In this document: in pieces, positions 26,638 through 35,612 of the stretch
How the letters are laid out: each line of letters begins with the position of its first letter
Position numbering within the stretch: the stretch's first letter is position 1
Assembly: GCF_014646075.1 (NCBI RefSeq)
Contig: NZ_BMMT01000004.1
Span: 1-64,000 of the forward strand
Source: Saccharopolyspora thermophila
GTDB lineage: Bacteria > Actinomycetota > Actinomycetes > Mycobacteriales > Pseudonocardiaceae
Direction of reading: 5' to 3'
DNA: 64,000 nucleotides
The notes under the pieces: generated by a model
Seen by the model: only the letters and a program-made list of their open reading frames with translations
Databases searched by the model: none
Told to the model about the DNA's origin: nothing
Made by a program: the position numbers and the translations under genes

Positions 26638-27828
26638 ATGAGAATGACATCACGGGTCCTTGGTGTGACCCTGGCGCTTTCCACCTGCGCGTTGGCCCCA
26701 GCCACCGCTTTTGCCGAAACGAATCTGGCGCCGACATCGAACACCCGAAACGATGTGCACACGATGCAGCGGCCTGATAACGTCGAATCCGATTCGGGCA
26801 GCAGCACGGGAACGCAGTCGACGACCAGCGGAACAAGTGCACGCTCCGCCACCGGCGGTAAGACCACTTCGCAGTCCCCCACTGATGATGTCGAGTCTCC
26901 GTCCACGTCAAGCGGAAAGAGTTCTTCATCGACCACCGGTGGCGCCGGTGCACACACGACGCCCGACGGCGGCACGTCCCAGCCCGCCACCGGAAGCACG
27001 AGCCCGAAGTCCACCAGCAGCGACCAGCCCTCGCAGCCCACTACGGGGGCGAACGGTTCGCAACCGACCACCAAGGGGACGGACTCGTCCACCAACGACC
27101 AGTCCAAGGCGGCACCGACCCCGACTGGCAAGAACCCCGGCTCGCGCACGGACCAGCGCGATCCCTCCGCCGACCGGAGCGGGCCCGACGTCGACCCGGG
27201 CTACAAGCGGCCCAACGCCGGACCAACCGGCAACGACGACGGTGCTGCCCCGGGCGACCGCCCGGACGCGCCTGCCCGGGGCAAGGAGCCGCCGAAGCCA
27301 TCCACGACGGACTACTTCCGGCCGGAACTCGCACCCAGGCCGCCGGACGTGATGTACCCGCCGCCTCCGCCGCCGGTGAAGCTGCCGGATCGGCTGGATC
27401 TCCGCGTCACGGAAAAGGGCCCTGACGGAAACCACGTTCCGCGAGACGGCCAGCAGGCAGACATGCCTTCGGGGAAGTCGACGCTGGTCGGCGATTTCTC
27501 TTTTGGTGATCTGTACGAAGATCTGGCCGACGATATCGGTGGGGGGCCGGCAGGTCTGGTTACGGGTCTCTACATCGACGCCTACGTTGCAGGATACGGT
27601 GTTGTGACGATCGTGGACAATTTCGTCGTTCAGCCTGTCGAAAATGTCTGGAACTGGCTCAGTGATGGCTTCGGTGGCCTCTTCGGAGGCAGCTATGTTC
27701 CCACTGGCGGCGTCGGCGCTGCGATGACTGGACTCGGTGATGGAGTCACGGACGCCGGTTCGGCAATCGTGGACGGTATCGGCGACGCCGTGGACGCGGT
27801 CGAGGACTATGCGCCCTGGAACTGGTGA
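26638..27828 (+). CDS. Orphan secreted Ser/Thr/Pro-rich protein
   Basis: A 396-residue protein with a Sec-type signal peptide at residues 1-26 (basic MRMTSR, hydrophobic core, cleavage near TAFA-E). Residues about 30-240 are low complexity, rich in Ser, Thr, Gly and Pro (SSTGTQSTTSGTS, PATGSTSPKSTSS), and probably extended and perhaps glycosylated. A proline cluster (YPPPPPPVKLP) follows. The last about 110 residues are different: GDFSFGDLYEDLADDIGGG, a hydrophobic stretch (LVTGLYIDAYVAGYGVVTIV) and glycine-aspartate repeats, ending APWNW. No known domain is recognised. The start at ATG 26638 is chosen because the signal peptide begins there and GAAAGG lies upstream. There is no LPXTG anchor. 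Confidence 0.8.
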   Translation: MRMTSRVLGVTLALSTCALAPATAFAETNLAPTSNTRNDVHTMQRPDNVESDSGSSTGTQSTTSGTSARSATGGKTTSQSPTDDVESPSTSSGKSSSSTTGGAGAHTTPDGGTSQPATGSTSPKSTSSDQPSQPTTGANGSQPTTKGTDSSTNDQSKAAPTPTGKNPGSRTDQRDPSADRSGPDVDPGYKRPNAGPTGNDDGAAPGDRPDAPARGKEPPKPSTTDYFRPELAPRPPDVMYPPPPPPVKLPDRLDLRVTEKGPDGNHVPRDGQQADMPSGKSTLVGDFSFGDLYEDLADDIGGGPAGLVTGLYIDAYVAGYGVVTIVDNFVVQPVENVWNWLSDGFGGLFGGSYVPTGGVGAAMTGLGDGVTDAGSAIVDGIGDAVDAVEDYAPWNW

Positions 27829-28155
27829 TCACCCCTCGACTCCTGACTGAATCGACCGTGGAAAGCCGGACCGCGGGTGGGAAGCACCGTCACGGGCCGA
27901 AGAGAACCCGGATGCTCCAGACCGACATCGACGCCGTCAAGAACGGCAAGACCCGACCACGTCTGCGCAGACCGCCGTGCTGTGGAGCCAGATGCTTCTG
28001 GGCTCTGGTTCGACTCAGTGGGCTGTGGTGTGGGAGCAGAGTGGCCAGTTTCGTAGCCGCGAGCGAGGCGGGCTGGGACCGTCGGACCCCGCCAGGTGGA
28101 ACCGCCGGATCAGCGACACGGCATCATTACGTCGTAATCCGACGAAAGGAATGCC
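27829..28155. other. Intergenic region upstream of ndk
   Basis: About 327 bp with no supported gene. Short open frames cross it but do not begin with a convincing ribosome-binding site or resemble a known family. It should hold the ndk promoter; GAAAGGA precedes the ndk start. Confidence 0.4.
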
Positions 28156-28653
28156 ATGTCTGTCGATGTGCAACGCACGCTCGTGCTGCTCAAGCCGGAC
28201 GCTGTCGCCCGCGGGCTCGCCGGTCGCATTCTGGGGCGGTTCGAGGACGCGCTGCTGAAGATCGTCGGCGTGAAAATGGTTCAGATGGACGCCGAGTTCA
28301 CGCGCAAGCACTACTTCGACCTCGAAGAGCGGCGCGGCGCTGAGGCGTACAACAGTACCGCCGAGTTCATGCAGTCCGGCCCGGTGATCGCGGTGGTGCT
28401 CGAAGGCGTCGACGCGGTGACCAAGGTCCGCGGCATCGTCGGCTCCACCTTCCCGGAGGAAGCTGCTCCGGGCACCATCCGCGGCGACTTCGCGCACCAG
28501 ACGAAGGCATCCTCGAACGCGTCCGGCAAGGCGATCATGAACCTCATCCACGCCTCCGGCAACGCCGAGGAGGCCAAGTACGAGGTTGAGCTGTGGTTCA
28601 GCCCCAACGAGCTCTTCGAGTACAGAGGCGTTTCGGACGCGTTCGCGTACTGA
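28156..28653 (+). CDS. ndk: Nucleoside diphosphate kinase, long divergent form
   Basis: A 165-residue NDP kinase, about 29 residues longer than the 136-residue type usual in actinobacteria. The N-terminal LVLLKPDAVARGL signature, the SGPVIAVVLEG strand and AAPGTIRGDFA are conserved. The catalytic histidine is in NLIHASGN, matching NxxHGSDS. An insertion, KASSNASGKAIM, lies between DFAHQT and the His motif, and the C-terminus continues LWFSPNELFEYRGVSDAF. This layout resembles NDP kinases from archaea and other bacterial phyla more than mycobacterial Ndk. It sits where ndkA is expected, between DUF4233 and rne, but after two inserted genes. Start: ATG with GAAAGGA. Confidence 0.9.
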   Translation: MSVDVQRTLVLLKPDAVARGLAGRILGRFEDALLKIVGVKMVQMDAEFTRKHYFDLEERRGAEAYNSTAEFMQSGPVIAVVLEGVDAVTKVRGIVGSTFPEEAAPGTIRGDFAHQTKASSNASGKAIMNLIHASGNAEEAKYEVELWFSPNELFEYRGVSDAFAY

Positions 28654-28744
28654 CCGAAACGAGACGGGAAAGCCAGATGATCGCCGACGCAGGGCCAACC
28701 TGGTGGGGTTGCCGCTGCGTCCGCGCTGTGCCGTAGCCGCGATG

Positions 28745-28779
28745 TCTTGGTCGCGCCCGGAACGTGGGCGCGACCAAGA
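28745..28779 (+). terminator. ndk terminator hairpin
   Basis: CTTGGTCGCGCCC at 28746-28758 pairs perfectly with GGGCGCGACCAAG at 28766-28778 around a 7-base loop. One more T-A pair extends the base. It lies about 90 bp after the ndk stop. Confidence 0.8.
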
Positions 28780-28909
28780 TCGCTGGCCGGATAGAGTGCT
28801 GCCGGTGGGGGCACGGGAGCGGAAGGCTGCGGTCCCGCAGTGTCCACGTGAACACGTGACCAAGCCGTCCTTCGGCAGCCTGATCGAGTTCAAGGGAGCT
28901 CTGAGCATC

Positions 28910-29452
28910 GTGGCCGACGACATCGACCCGGCGGGCTTCGTCACCGGTCCGCACCGCGTCGACACGCCGCACCCGGACCTGGCCCAGGCTCTGGCCGACC
29001 TGTGGGGTCGGGTCACCGTCGCCGGAGGTGCGGTGGGCTTCAGCCCGACCGACCCGGTGGACCGGCTGCGCGAGGCGGCCACCGCGCTCGTCGAGGACGT
29101 CCGCCACCGCAGGGCGCACCTGATCACCCTCGGCCAGCAGCACGTGCTGGTCGGCATGGCGGCGCTGCGGGCCCGGCAGCTGCCCGTCCGCCAACACACC
29201 GGCGAGCTGGTCTGGCTGGCCGTGGACCCGCAGCTGCAGGGCAAGGGCTGGGGCAAGCAGTTGCATGACGCGGTCGTGGCGCAGGCGCAGGCGCTCGGCC
29301 TGGAAAAGCTGGACCTGGTCACCCGCAGCGGCCACGGCCTGGAGCGCTTCTACACGAACCTGGGCTGGGTCGAGCGGGGCCGCTGGCCCGGTGCGGTGCG
29401 GGTCGCTCCGGGCGACGACCGCGACGAGATCTGGCTCACCCGCGACGTCTGA
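28910..29452 (+). CDS. GNAT-family N-acetyltransferase
   Basis: A 180-residue GNAT protein. The acetyl-CoA pyrophosphate-binding motif A is VDPQLQGKGWGKQLHDAVV (Q/RxxGxG/A type, here QLQGKGWGK), preceded by the strand GELVWLAV. Motif B carries FYTNLGWVERG near the end. The N-terminal half (FVTGPHRVDTPHPDL, LWGRVTVAGGAVGF) is characteristic of an actinobacterial subgroup with unknown substrate. The GTG start at 28910 has AAGGGAG 11 bases upstream. An alternative GTG at 28856 lacks a ribosome-binding site. It is followed within 80 bp by the radical SAM gene. Confidence 0.8.
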   Translation: MADDIDPAGFVTGPHRVDTPHPDLAQALADLWGRVTVAGGAVGFSPTDPVDRLREAATALVEDVRHRRAHLITLGQQHVLVGMAALRARQLPVRQHTGELVWLAVDPQLQGKGWGKQLHDAVVAQAQALGLEKLDLVTRSGHGLERFYTNLGWVERGRWPGAVRVAPGDDRDEIWLTRDV

Positions 29453-29519
29453 GCCTCCGAGGTCCTGTCCCGCTCCGCTCGGTCACGCCACCGCTTCCCT
29501 CCGGTGCGGGGCGGGCCTT

Positions 29520-29525
29520 TACCCT
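29520..29525 (+). promoter_or_regulatory. Candidate -10 element of leaderless radical-SAM gene
   Basis: TACCCT ends 6 bases before the GTG start at 29532, again too close for a ribosome-binding site. Inferred from spacing only. Confidence 0.4.
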
Positions 29526-29531
29526 GGTCGG

Positions 29532-31496
29532 GTGCGTGTGGAGTCCGTTTTTGACAGGTTGGAACCGCTGCTGCCGCGCGTCTCCAAACCCGTGCAGTAC
29601 GTGGGTGGGGAGCTCAACGCGACGGTGAAGGCGTGGGACGACGCCGCCGTCCGCTGGTGCCTGATGTACCCGGACGCGTACGAGGTCGGGCTGCCCAACC
29701 AGGGCATCCAGATCCTCTACGAGATCCTCAACGAGCAGCCGGACGTGCTGGCCGAGCGCACCTACGCGGTGTGGCCGGACCTCGAGGCGCTGATGCGCGA
29801 GCACGGCATCCCGCAGTTCACCGTCGATGCCCACCGGCCGGTGGGCGCCTTCGACGTGCTCGGCGTCAGCTTCGCCACCGAGCTGGGCTACACGAACCTG
29901 CTCGGCGCACTCGACCTGGCCGGCATCCCGCTGCACGCGACCGACCGCACCGACGACCACCCGATCGTGCTAGCCGGCGGCCACGCCGCGTTCAACCCGG
30001 AGCCGATCGCCGACTTCCTCGACGCCGCGGTCCTGGGGGACGGCGAGGAAGCCGTCCTGGAGATCACCGACGCCATCCGGCGCTGGAAGGCCGAGGGCCG
30101 CCCGGGCGGCCGGGACGAGCTGCTGCTGCGGCTGGCCGAGTCCGGCGGCGTGTACGTGCCGAAGTTCTACGACGTCACCTACCGGGCCGACGGGGCGATC
30201 GAGCAGGTCGTGCCCAACCACGAGCGGGTGCCGTACCGGGTGTTCAAGCGCACCACCATGGAGCTCGACGACTGGCCGTACCCGAAGAAGCCGCTGGTGC
30301 CGCTCGCGGAGAGCGTGCACGAGCGGATGAGCGTGGAGATCTTCCGTGGCTGCACCCGGGGCTGCCGGTTCTGCCAGGCCGGGATGATCACCCGTCCGGT
30401 GCGGGAGCGCTCCATCGAGGGAATCGGCCAGATGGTGCAGCGCGGGCTGGAGGCCACCGGCTTCGAGGAGGTCGGGCTGCTGTCGCTGAGCTCGGCGGAC
30501 CACTCCGAGATCGCCGAGATCACCAAGGGCCTCGCGGACCGCTACGAGGGCACCAACACCGGGCTGTCGCTGCCGTCCACGCGGGTGGACGCGTTCAACA
30601 TCGACCTGGCCAACGAGCTGTCCCGCAACGGCCGTCGTTCCGGGCTGACCTTCGCCCCCGAGGGCGGCAGCGAGCGCATTCGCCGGGTGATCAACAAGAT
30701 GGTGTCGGAGGAGGACCTGATCCGCACCGTCTCGGCGGCCTTCGCCAACGGCTGGCGGCAGGTCAAGCTGTACTTCATGTGCGGTCTGCCCACCGAGACC
30801 GACGAGGACGTGCTGCAGATCGCCCAGATGGCCAAGGAGGTCGTCCGCGTCGGCCGCGAGGTCTCCGGGCGCAAGGACATCCGCTGCACGATCTCCATCG
30901 GCGGGTTCGTGCCCAAGCCGCACACCCCGTTCCAGTGGGCGTCGCAGGCCGACCCGGACACCATCGACGACCGGCTGCGCAAGCTGCGGCAGGCGATCAA
31001 CGCCGACCGCAGCCTGGGCCGCAACATCGGCATGCGCTACCACGACGGCAAGCCGTCGCTGATCGAGGGCCTGCTGTCCCGCGGCGACCGCCGGATCGGC
31101 CGGGTCATCGAGCGGGTGTGGCGCGAGGGCGGCCGGTTCGACGGCTGGAACGAGCACTTCTCCTTCGAGCGCTGGGTCTCCTGCGCGGCCGCTGAGCTGG
31201 AGCCGCTCGGAGTGGACCTGGACTGGTTCACCACCCGCGAGCGCACCGAGGACGAGGTCCTGCCGTGGGACCACCTCGACTCCGGGCTGGACAAGGAGTG
31301 GCTGTGGGCGGACTGGCAGGACGCGCTGGCCGCCCGGGAGCAGGACGACTGCCGCTGGACGCCGTGCTTCGACTGCGGCGTGTGCCCGACGATGGGCACC
31401 GACATCGAGGTGGGCCCGTCCGGTCGCACGCTGCTGCCGATCTCCCCGGTCGGGCAGGGCTCCCCGGTGCGCAACCCGGCGTTCCACCGGGGTTGA
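29532..31496 (+). CDS. TIGR03960-family B12-binding-type radical SAM protein
   Basis: A 654-residue radical SAM enzyme. The cluster-binding motif is FRGCTRGCRFCQAGM (CxxxCxxC), near residue 275. The N-terminal part has the Rossmann-like corrinoid-type domain (CLMYPDAYEVGLPNQG, VLAGGHAAFNPEP). The C-terminal portion carries late cysteines in TPCFDCGVCPTMG that may hold a second cluster. TIGR03960 proteins nearly always precede TIGR03936 proteins, and in actinobacteria the pair sits before rne, as here. The reaction is unknown; a role in tRNA or ribosomal modification has been suggested from this link. The start is GTG and appears leaderless. Confidence 0.92.
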   Translation: MRVESVFDRLEPLLPRVSKPVQYVGGELNATVKAWDDAAVRWCLMYPDAYEVGLPNQGIQILYEILNEQPDVLAERTYAVWPDLEALMREHGIPQFTVDAHRPVGAFDVLGVSFATELGYTNLLGALDLAGIPLHATDRTDDHPIVLAGGHAAFNPEPIADFLDAAVLGDGEEAVLEITDAIRRWKAEGRPGGRDELLLRLAESGGVYVPKFYDVTYRADGAIEQVVPNHERVPYRVFKRTTMELDDWPYPKKPLVPLAESVHERMSVEIFRGCTRGCRFCQAGMITRPVRERSIEGIGQMVQRGLEATGFEEVGLLSLSSADHSEIAEITKGLADRYEGTNTGLSLPSTRVDAFNIDLANELSRNGRRSGLTFAPEGGSERIRRVINKMVSEEDLIRTVSAAFANGWRQVKLYFMCGLPTETDEDVLQIAQMAKEVVRVGREVSGRKDIRCTISIGGFVPKPHTPFQWASQADPDTIDDRLRKLRQAINADRSLGRNIGMRYHDGKPSLIEGLLSRGDRRIGRVIERVWREGGRFDGWNEHFSFERWVSCAAAELEPLGVDLDWFTTRERTEDEVLPWDHLDSGLDKEWLWADWQDALAAREQDDCRWTPCFDCGVCPTMGTDIEVGPSGRTLLPISPVGQGSPVRNPAFHRG

Positions 31497-31612
31497 TCAC
31501 CGGCCCCGCTCTCGCCGCTCACGGGCGTCCTTGCGGCTGGGAGTTGCGGTTCGGTCGCCGGACCGCGTCCCCCGGTGCGGGGGAGGTCAGCAGAGGTACG
31601 GTCCATCGAAAG

Positions 31613-31717
31613 ATGAGCCGCAGGTGTTGTCACACTGCGGTTGAGCAAGCAAGCATCGGCATCGGAACAGGTCGGCGACGACCACCGATGACGATCATGG
31701 TCGGGAGGGCATCCTGA
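31613..31717 (+). CDS. Possible Cys-Cys leader peptide upstream of TIGR03936 gene
   Basis: A 34-codon frame from ATG 31613 with weak AAAG upstream. The peptide starts MSRRCCHTAVEQ, with two adjacent cysteines at positions 5-6. Its TGA stop (31715-31717) overlaps a CTG at 31714 that is in frame with the next gene. CC-containing short leader ORFs act as cysteine-responsive attenuators in mycobacteria. Here the evidence is the Cys pair, position and overlap only. Confidence 0.3.
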   Translation: MSRRCCHTAVEQASIGIGTGRRRPPMTIMVGRAS

Positions 31718-31752
31718 GTCGGCGAGATCACCCCAACCCCTCGGCGCCTCCG

Positions 31753-32547
31753 GTGCAGAAGGTGCGGCTGCGCTACGCCAAGCGTGGGCGGCTGCGGTTC
31801 ACCTCGCACCGCGACGTGGCGCGCGTCTTCGAGCGGGCGCTGCGCCGGGCCGGGGTACCGATGGCGTATTCCCAGGGCTTCAGCCCGCATCCGAAGGTGT
31901 CCTGGGCGGGTGCGGTGCCCACCGGCGTGGCCAGCGAGGCCGAGTACGTCGAGCTCCAACTGGTCGAGCGGGTCGACCCGGCGGTGCTGCGAGCCGAACT
32001 CGACGCCGCGCTGCCCGACGGCATCGACGTGCTCGACGCGGTGGAGGCCGGGTCGGGCCCGCTGGCCGACCGGCTGGAGGTCAGCCGGTGGCGGATCGAT
32101 CTCCCCGGCACCGGGGTCGAGGAGCTGCGGCGCGCGGTGGACGCGCTGCTCGCCGAGGACTCCGTGCTGGTGGAGCGTATGACCAAGGACGGCCGCCGGA
32201 CGATCGACGCCCGCGCGGCCCTGCTGAGCGCGGAGGTGCTGGACAGTCGCCAGGTGGTCGCGCTGCGTGATCGAAAACCGGGTTCGACCGCCCGAGTGGA
32301 CGATTGGCCGGAGGCCCCGGCACCGTATGGGATACTTGTAACGGTCGTGCGGCAGACAACACCGGTCGTACGACCCGACGACGTACTGAGCGCCCTGCGT
32401 GTCGTCGCCGGTTTGGCACCGTCGGCCGCCGTGAGCGCGACCCGGCTGGAACAGGGTCGGCTCGACGACGGGGGAGGGATAGCCGACCCGTTGGCCCGGG
32501 ACTCAGGCGGCGACCGGACTCCGGCGGGAGAGCATACGGCCGGGTGA
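31753..32547 (+). CDS. TIGR03936-family radical-SAM-associated protein
   Basis: A 264-residue protein of the DUF2344/TIGR03936 family, the usual companion of TIGR03960 radical SAM proteins. The N-terminal RLRYAKRGRLRFTSHRDVARVFERALRRAG signature and AYSQGFSPHPKVSWAGAVP are conserved. The rest is less conserved and ends in a variable hydrophilic tail (LARDSGGDRTPAGE). The start is assigned to GTG 31753. An in-frame CTG at 31714, with GGGAGGG upstream, would add 13 residues (SRRDHPNPSAPP) and overlap the leader peptide stop. It is followed by rne after 172 bp. Confidence 0.85.
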   Translation: MQKVRLRYAKRGRLRFTSHRDVARVFERALRRAGVPMAYSQGFSPHPKVSWAGAVPTGVASEAEYVELQLVERVDPAVLRAELDAALPDGIDVLDAVEAGSGPLADRLEVSRWRIDLPGTGVEELRRAVDALLAEDSVLVERMTKDGRRTIDARAALLSAEVLDSRQVVALRDRKPGSTARVDDWPEAPAPYGILVTVVRQTTPVVRPDDVLSALRVVAGLAPSAAVSATRLEQGRLDDGGGIADPLARDSGGDRTPAGEHTAG

Positions 32548-32719
32548 CGGAAGGCGCGGACGTCGTCGACCCGCCGTATGAGCTTCCCGGCCGCAGGCGG
32601 CCCGGGGCGGAGGGGCCACCAGAAGAATTGCCGTCGCCTGCGGGTGGCGGAGACCGAAGAACGCACATGCCTCTGTGCGGCCGCGTCCACCAGGACGCGC
32701 CCGGGGGCGGAGGAGCTGG

Positions 32720-35569
32720 ATGTTGAACATGGACACGCCCGCTGGGAGCGCCAGCGGGCAATCGCCCACACCCGCCCGAGAAGAGCAGGGCACGATCGAG
32801 CTGCCCGCCAAGCTCCGGGTGCACGCACTGGCCAAGCTGCTGGGATCCAGCAGCCGCGAGATCATCACCACGCTGGAGTCGCTCGGCGAGCCGGTCCGCA
32901 GCGCGCAGTCGAACATCACCCGCGACGTCGCGTTGCAGGTGGTGCAGTCCCTGCACCCCGAACTGCTGACCGAGGCGGAGGCCGACGAAGCCACCGCGGA
33001 GGAGACCGCTGACCAGCCGGCGGCCACCGACCAGCCGGCCTCCACCGACCAGCCCGCCGGGGCCCCGTCGGTGCCCGCTGCGGACTTCACGCCCGCTCCG
33101 GTGGAGCGGGAGCCGGAACCGGGACCGAGCGCGCCAGCCACCACAGGGCTGACCCCGGTGTTCGCCGCGCCGGAGGCGATGTTCCTCGCACCGCAGCCGC
33201 AGCAGGTTCGGCCCGCGCCGAAGGCCGAGCCGGAAGCCGAGGCCCAGCCGGAGCCCGCCGAGGCCGAGCCCGCCGAGCAGGCGGCCGGTGAGGACGAGTC
33301 CGAGCCCAGCGGCCGACGTCGGCGCCGGCGTGGCCGCCGCGGACGCGGCCGGGGCCGTGGCGCCGAAGCCGAGCAGCAGGGCGGCGAGGAGCAGCCCGCC
33401 GAGGAGACCACCGAGGAGCGCGCCGAGGCCGCCACCGAGGAGGCCGCGGAGCAGGCCGCCGAGGAGACCACCGACGAGCAGCCCGCCGCCGCGGAGGTCG
33501 AGGTCACGAGCACCCGCCGTCGGCGTCGGCGCCGCCGCCGTAAGGGTGCGGCCGACGACGACAGCGGAGCCCGCGAGGACGACCCGCCGAACACCGTCGT
33601 GCACGTCCGCGAGCCCGCGGAGACCCGGCAGGACAGCAGCGACGACGAGGTCCGCGCGGTCAAGGGCTCGACCCGCCTGGAAGCCAAGCGGCAGCGCCGC
33701 CGGGACGGCCGGGAGGCCGGTCGCCGCCGCGCCCCGGTGCTGTCCGAGGCCGAGTTCCTGGCCCGCCGCGAATCCGTCGACCGCAAGATGGTGGTCCGGC
33801 AGAACGGCGACCAGACCCAGATCGCGGTCCTCGAGGACAACGTCCTCGTCGAGAACTTCGTGACCACCTCGGGTTCCGGCTCGCTGGTCGGCAACGTCTA
33901 CCTGGGGCGCGTGCAGAACGTGCTGCCCAGCATGGAAGCCGCGTTCGTCGACATCGGCCGGGGCCGCAACGCGGTGCTCTACGCCGGTGAGGTCGACTGG
34001 GACGCCGCCGGCCTGGCGGGCAAGGCGCGCCGCATCGAGCAGGCCCTGCAGACCGGCGACAGCGTGCTGGTGCAGGTCACCAAGGACCCGGTCGGCCACA
34101 AGGGCGCGCGCCTGACCACCCAGATCAGCCTGCCCGGCCGCTTCCTGGTCTACGTGCCGGGCGGCGGCGCCACCGGCATCAGCCGGAAGCTGCCGGACAC
34201 CGAGCGCAAGCGGCTCAAGGAGATCCTCAAGCGGATCGTCCCGGACAACGCCGGGGTGATCATCCGCACCGCGTCGGAGGGCACCAGCGAAGAGGCGCTG
34301 GACCGCGACGTGCGGCGGTTGCAGGCCCAGTGGGAGGTCATCAAGGAGAAGGCCGAGGCCCCGGGCGCGCAGGCCCCGCAGCTGCTCTACGAGGAGCCGG
34401 ACCTGCTGATCAAGGTCGTCCGCGACCTGTTCACCGAGGACTTCTCGGCCATGACGGTGCAGGGCGACGACGCCTGGGACACCATCGAGGCATACGTCCA
34501 GCACGTGGCGCCCGACCTGGTGTCGCGCCTGCACAAGCACGTCGGCAAGAACGACGTGTTCACCGAGTGGCGGATCAACGAGCAGATCGCCAAGGCACTG
34601 GACCGCAAGGTCTGGCTGCCCTCGGGCGGCTACCTGGTCATCGACCGCACCGAGGCGATGACGGTGATCGACGTCAACACCGGCAAGTTCACCGGCTCCG
34701 GGGGCAACCTGGAGGAGACGGTCACCCGCAACAACCTGGAGGCGGCCGAGGAGATCGTCCGCCAGCTCCGGTTGCGTGACATCGGCGGCATCATCGTCAT
34801 CGACTTCATCGACATGGTGCTGGAGTCCAACCGCGACCTGGTGCTGCGCCGCCTCACCGAGTGCCTCGGCCGCGACCGCACCCGCCACCAGGTCGCCGAG
34901 GTCACCTCGCTCGGCCTCGTGCAGATGACCCGCAAGCGGGTCGGCACCGGGCTGCTGGAGGCATACAGCAGCACCTGCGAGCACTGCCGGGGCCGCGGCC
35001 TGATCGTCTCCACCGACCCGGTCACGCACGCCAACGGTCAGGGCGGCAACGGCCGCCGCAACCGCCACCGCGGCAAGACCCACGACCACGTGGAGCAGCC
35101 CGCGCCGGAGCCGCGCACCGAGGCGAAGCCGGAGGCGGTGGAGGAGAAGACCGAACCGGCCGCCGAGACGCCGAAGGCCGAGCCGAAGCCGGAGGCAGTA
35201 AAGGCGAAGCCGATCGAGCAGCCCGCGCCGAAGCCGGTCCCGCCGCCGAAGGCGGAACCCGAAGCGGTCGCGAAGCCGGAGCCCGCGGTACCGGCCGTCG
35301 AGGGCGCTCCGGAGACGGCGCCCGCCGCGGCGGAGCAGCCGGAGCCGGAGTCGGCGGCGGCCCGCAACGGTCGCCCGCGGCGCAAGGCGACGCGCGCCGC
35401 GGGCAGCGCGGGCGCGCCGGTGACGCCGCTGGTGCTGCCCAAGCCCGAACCGAAGCAGTCGACCGAGGACGTGCTGTCCGCCGTCGCCCCGGCGGCTCCG
35501 GTGCGTCGGGCGCGTCGGGCCGCGTCACGCCCGGCCGGTCCGCCGGTCGGCCGGTCCGCCGAGGACTGA
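32720..35569 (+). CDS. rne: Ribonuclease E/G (Rne/Rng family)
   Basis: A 949-residue endoribonuclease, a core enzyme of RNA processing and decay. An N-terminal segment (about 30-90: KLRVHALAKLLGSSSREI...ITTLESLGEPVRSAQS) resembles the IF-2 N-terminal domain, a known feature of actinobacterial Rne. A long acidic and Arg-rich disordered region follows (RRRRRRGRRGRGR). The catalytic part has an S1-like domain (GNVYLGRVQNVLPSMEAAFVDIG), the DNase I-like active site (IDVNTGKFTG and IDFIDM aspartates) and the zinc-link STCEHCRGRG. The Pro/Ala/Lys-rich tail is probably a scaffold for partners. Start: ATG at 32720 with AGGAG 4 bases away. The ATG at 32729 is an alternative. Confidence 0.95.
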   Translation: MLNMDTPAGSASGQSPTPAREEQGTIELPAKLRVHALAKLLGSSSREIITTLESLGEPVRSAQSNITRDVALQVVQSLHPELLTEAEADEATAEETADQPAATDQPASTDQPAGAPSVPAADFTPAPVEREPEPGPSAPATTGLTPVFAAPEAMFLAPQPQQVRPAPKAEPEAEAQPEPAEAEPAEQAAGEDESEPSGRRRRRRGRRGRGRGRGAEAEQQGGEEQPAEETTEERAEAATEEAAEQAAEETTDEQPAAAEVEVTSTRRRRRRRRRKGAADDDSGAREDDPPNTVVHVREPAETRQDSSDDEVRAVKGSTRLEAKRQRRRDGREAGRRRAPVLSEAEFLARRESVDRKMVVRQNGDQTQIAVLEDNVLVENFVTTSGSGSLVGNVYLGRVQNVLPSMEAAFVDIGRGRNAVLYAGEVDWDAAGLAGKARRIEQALQTGDSVLVQVTKDPVGHKGARLTTQISLPGRFLVYVPGGGATGISRKLPDTERKRLKEILKRIVPDNAGVIIRTASEGTSEEALDRDVRRLQAQWEVIKEKAEAPGAQAPQLLYEEPDLLIKVVRDLFTEDFSAMTVQGDDAWDTIEAYVQHVAPDLVSRLHKHVGKNDVFTEWRINEQIAKALDRKVWLPSGGYLVIDRTEAMTVIDVNTGKFTGSGGNLEETVTRNNLEAAEEIVRQLRLRDIGGIIVIDFIDMVLESNRDLVLRRLTECLGRDRTRHQVAEVTSLGLVQMTRKRVGTGLLEAYSSTCEHCRGRGLIVSTDPVTHANGQGGNGRRNRHRGKTHDHVEQPAPEPRTEAKPEAVEEKTEPAAETPKAEPKPEAVKAKPIEQPAPKPVPPPKAEPEAVAKPEPAVPAVEGAPETAPAAAEQPEPESAAARNGRPRRKATRAAGSAGAPVTPLVLPKPEPKQSTEDVLSAVAPAAPVRRARRAASRPAGPPVGRSAED

Positions 35570-35575
35570 GCCTCG

Positions 35576-35612
35576 AGGTGGCCGATCCGTCCCTGGGACG
35601 GGTCGGCCACCT
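35576..35612 (+). terminator. rne terminator hairpin
   Basis: An 18-base arm at 35576-35593 (AGGTGGCCG...) pairs with 35595-35612 with one G-U pair. The tip must open to form a loop. GCTTCTTC follows. It is 6 bp after the rne stop. Confidence 0.85.

Noticed and set aside
27825-28343. Plus-strand frame running into ndk
   Set aside because: It shares ndk sequence in a wrong frame and shows no known domain or ribosome-binding site.
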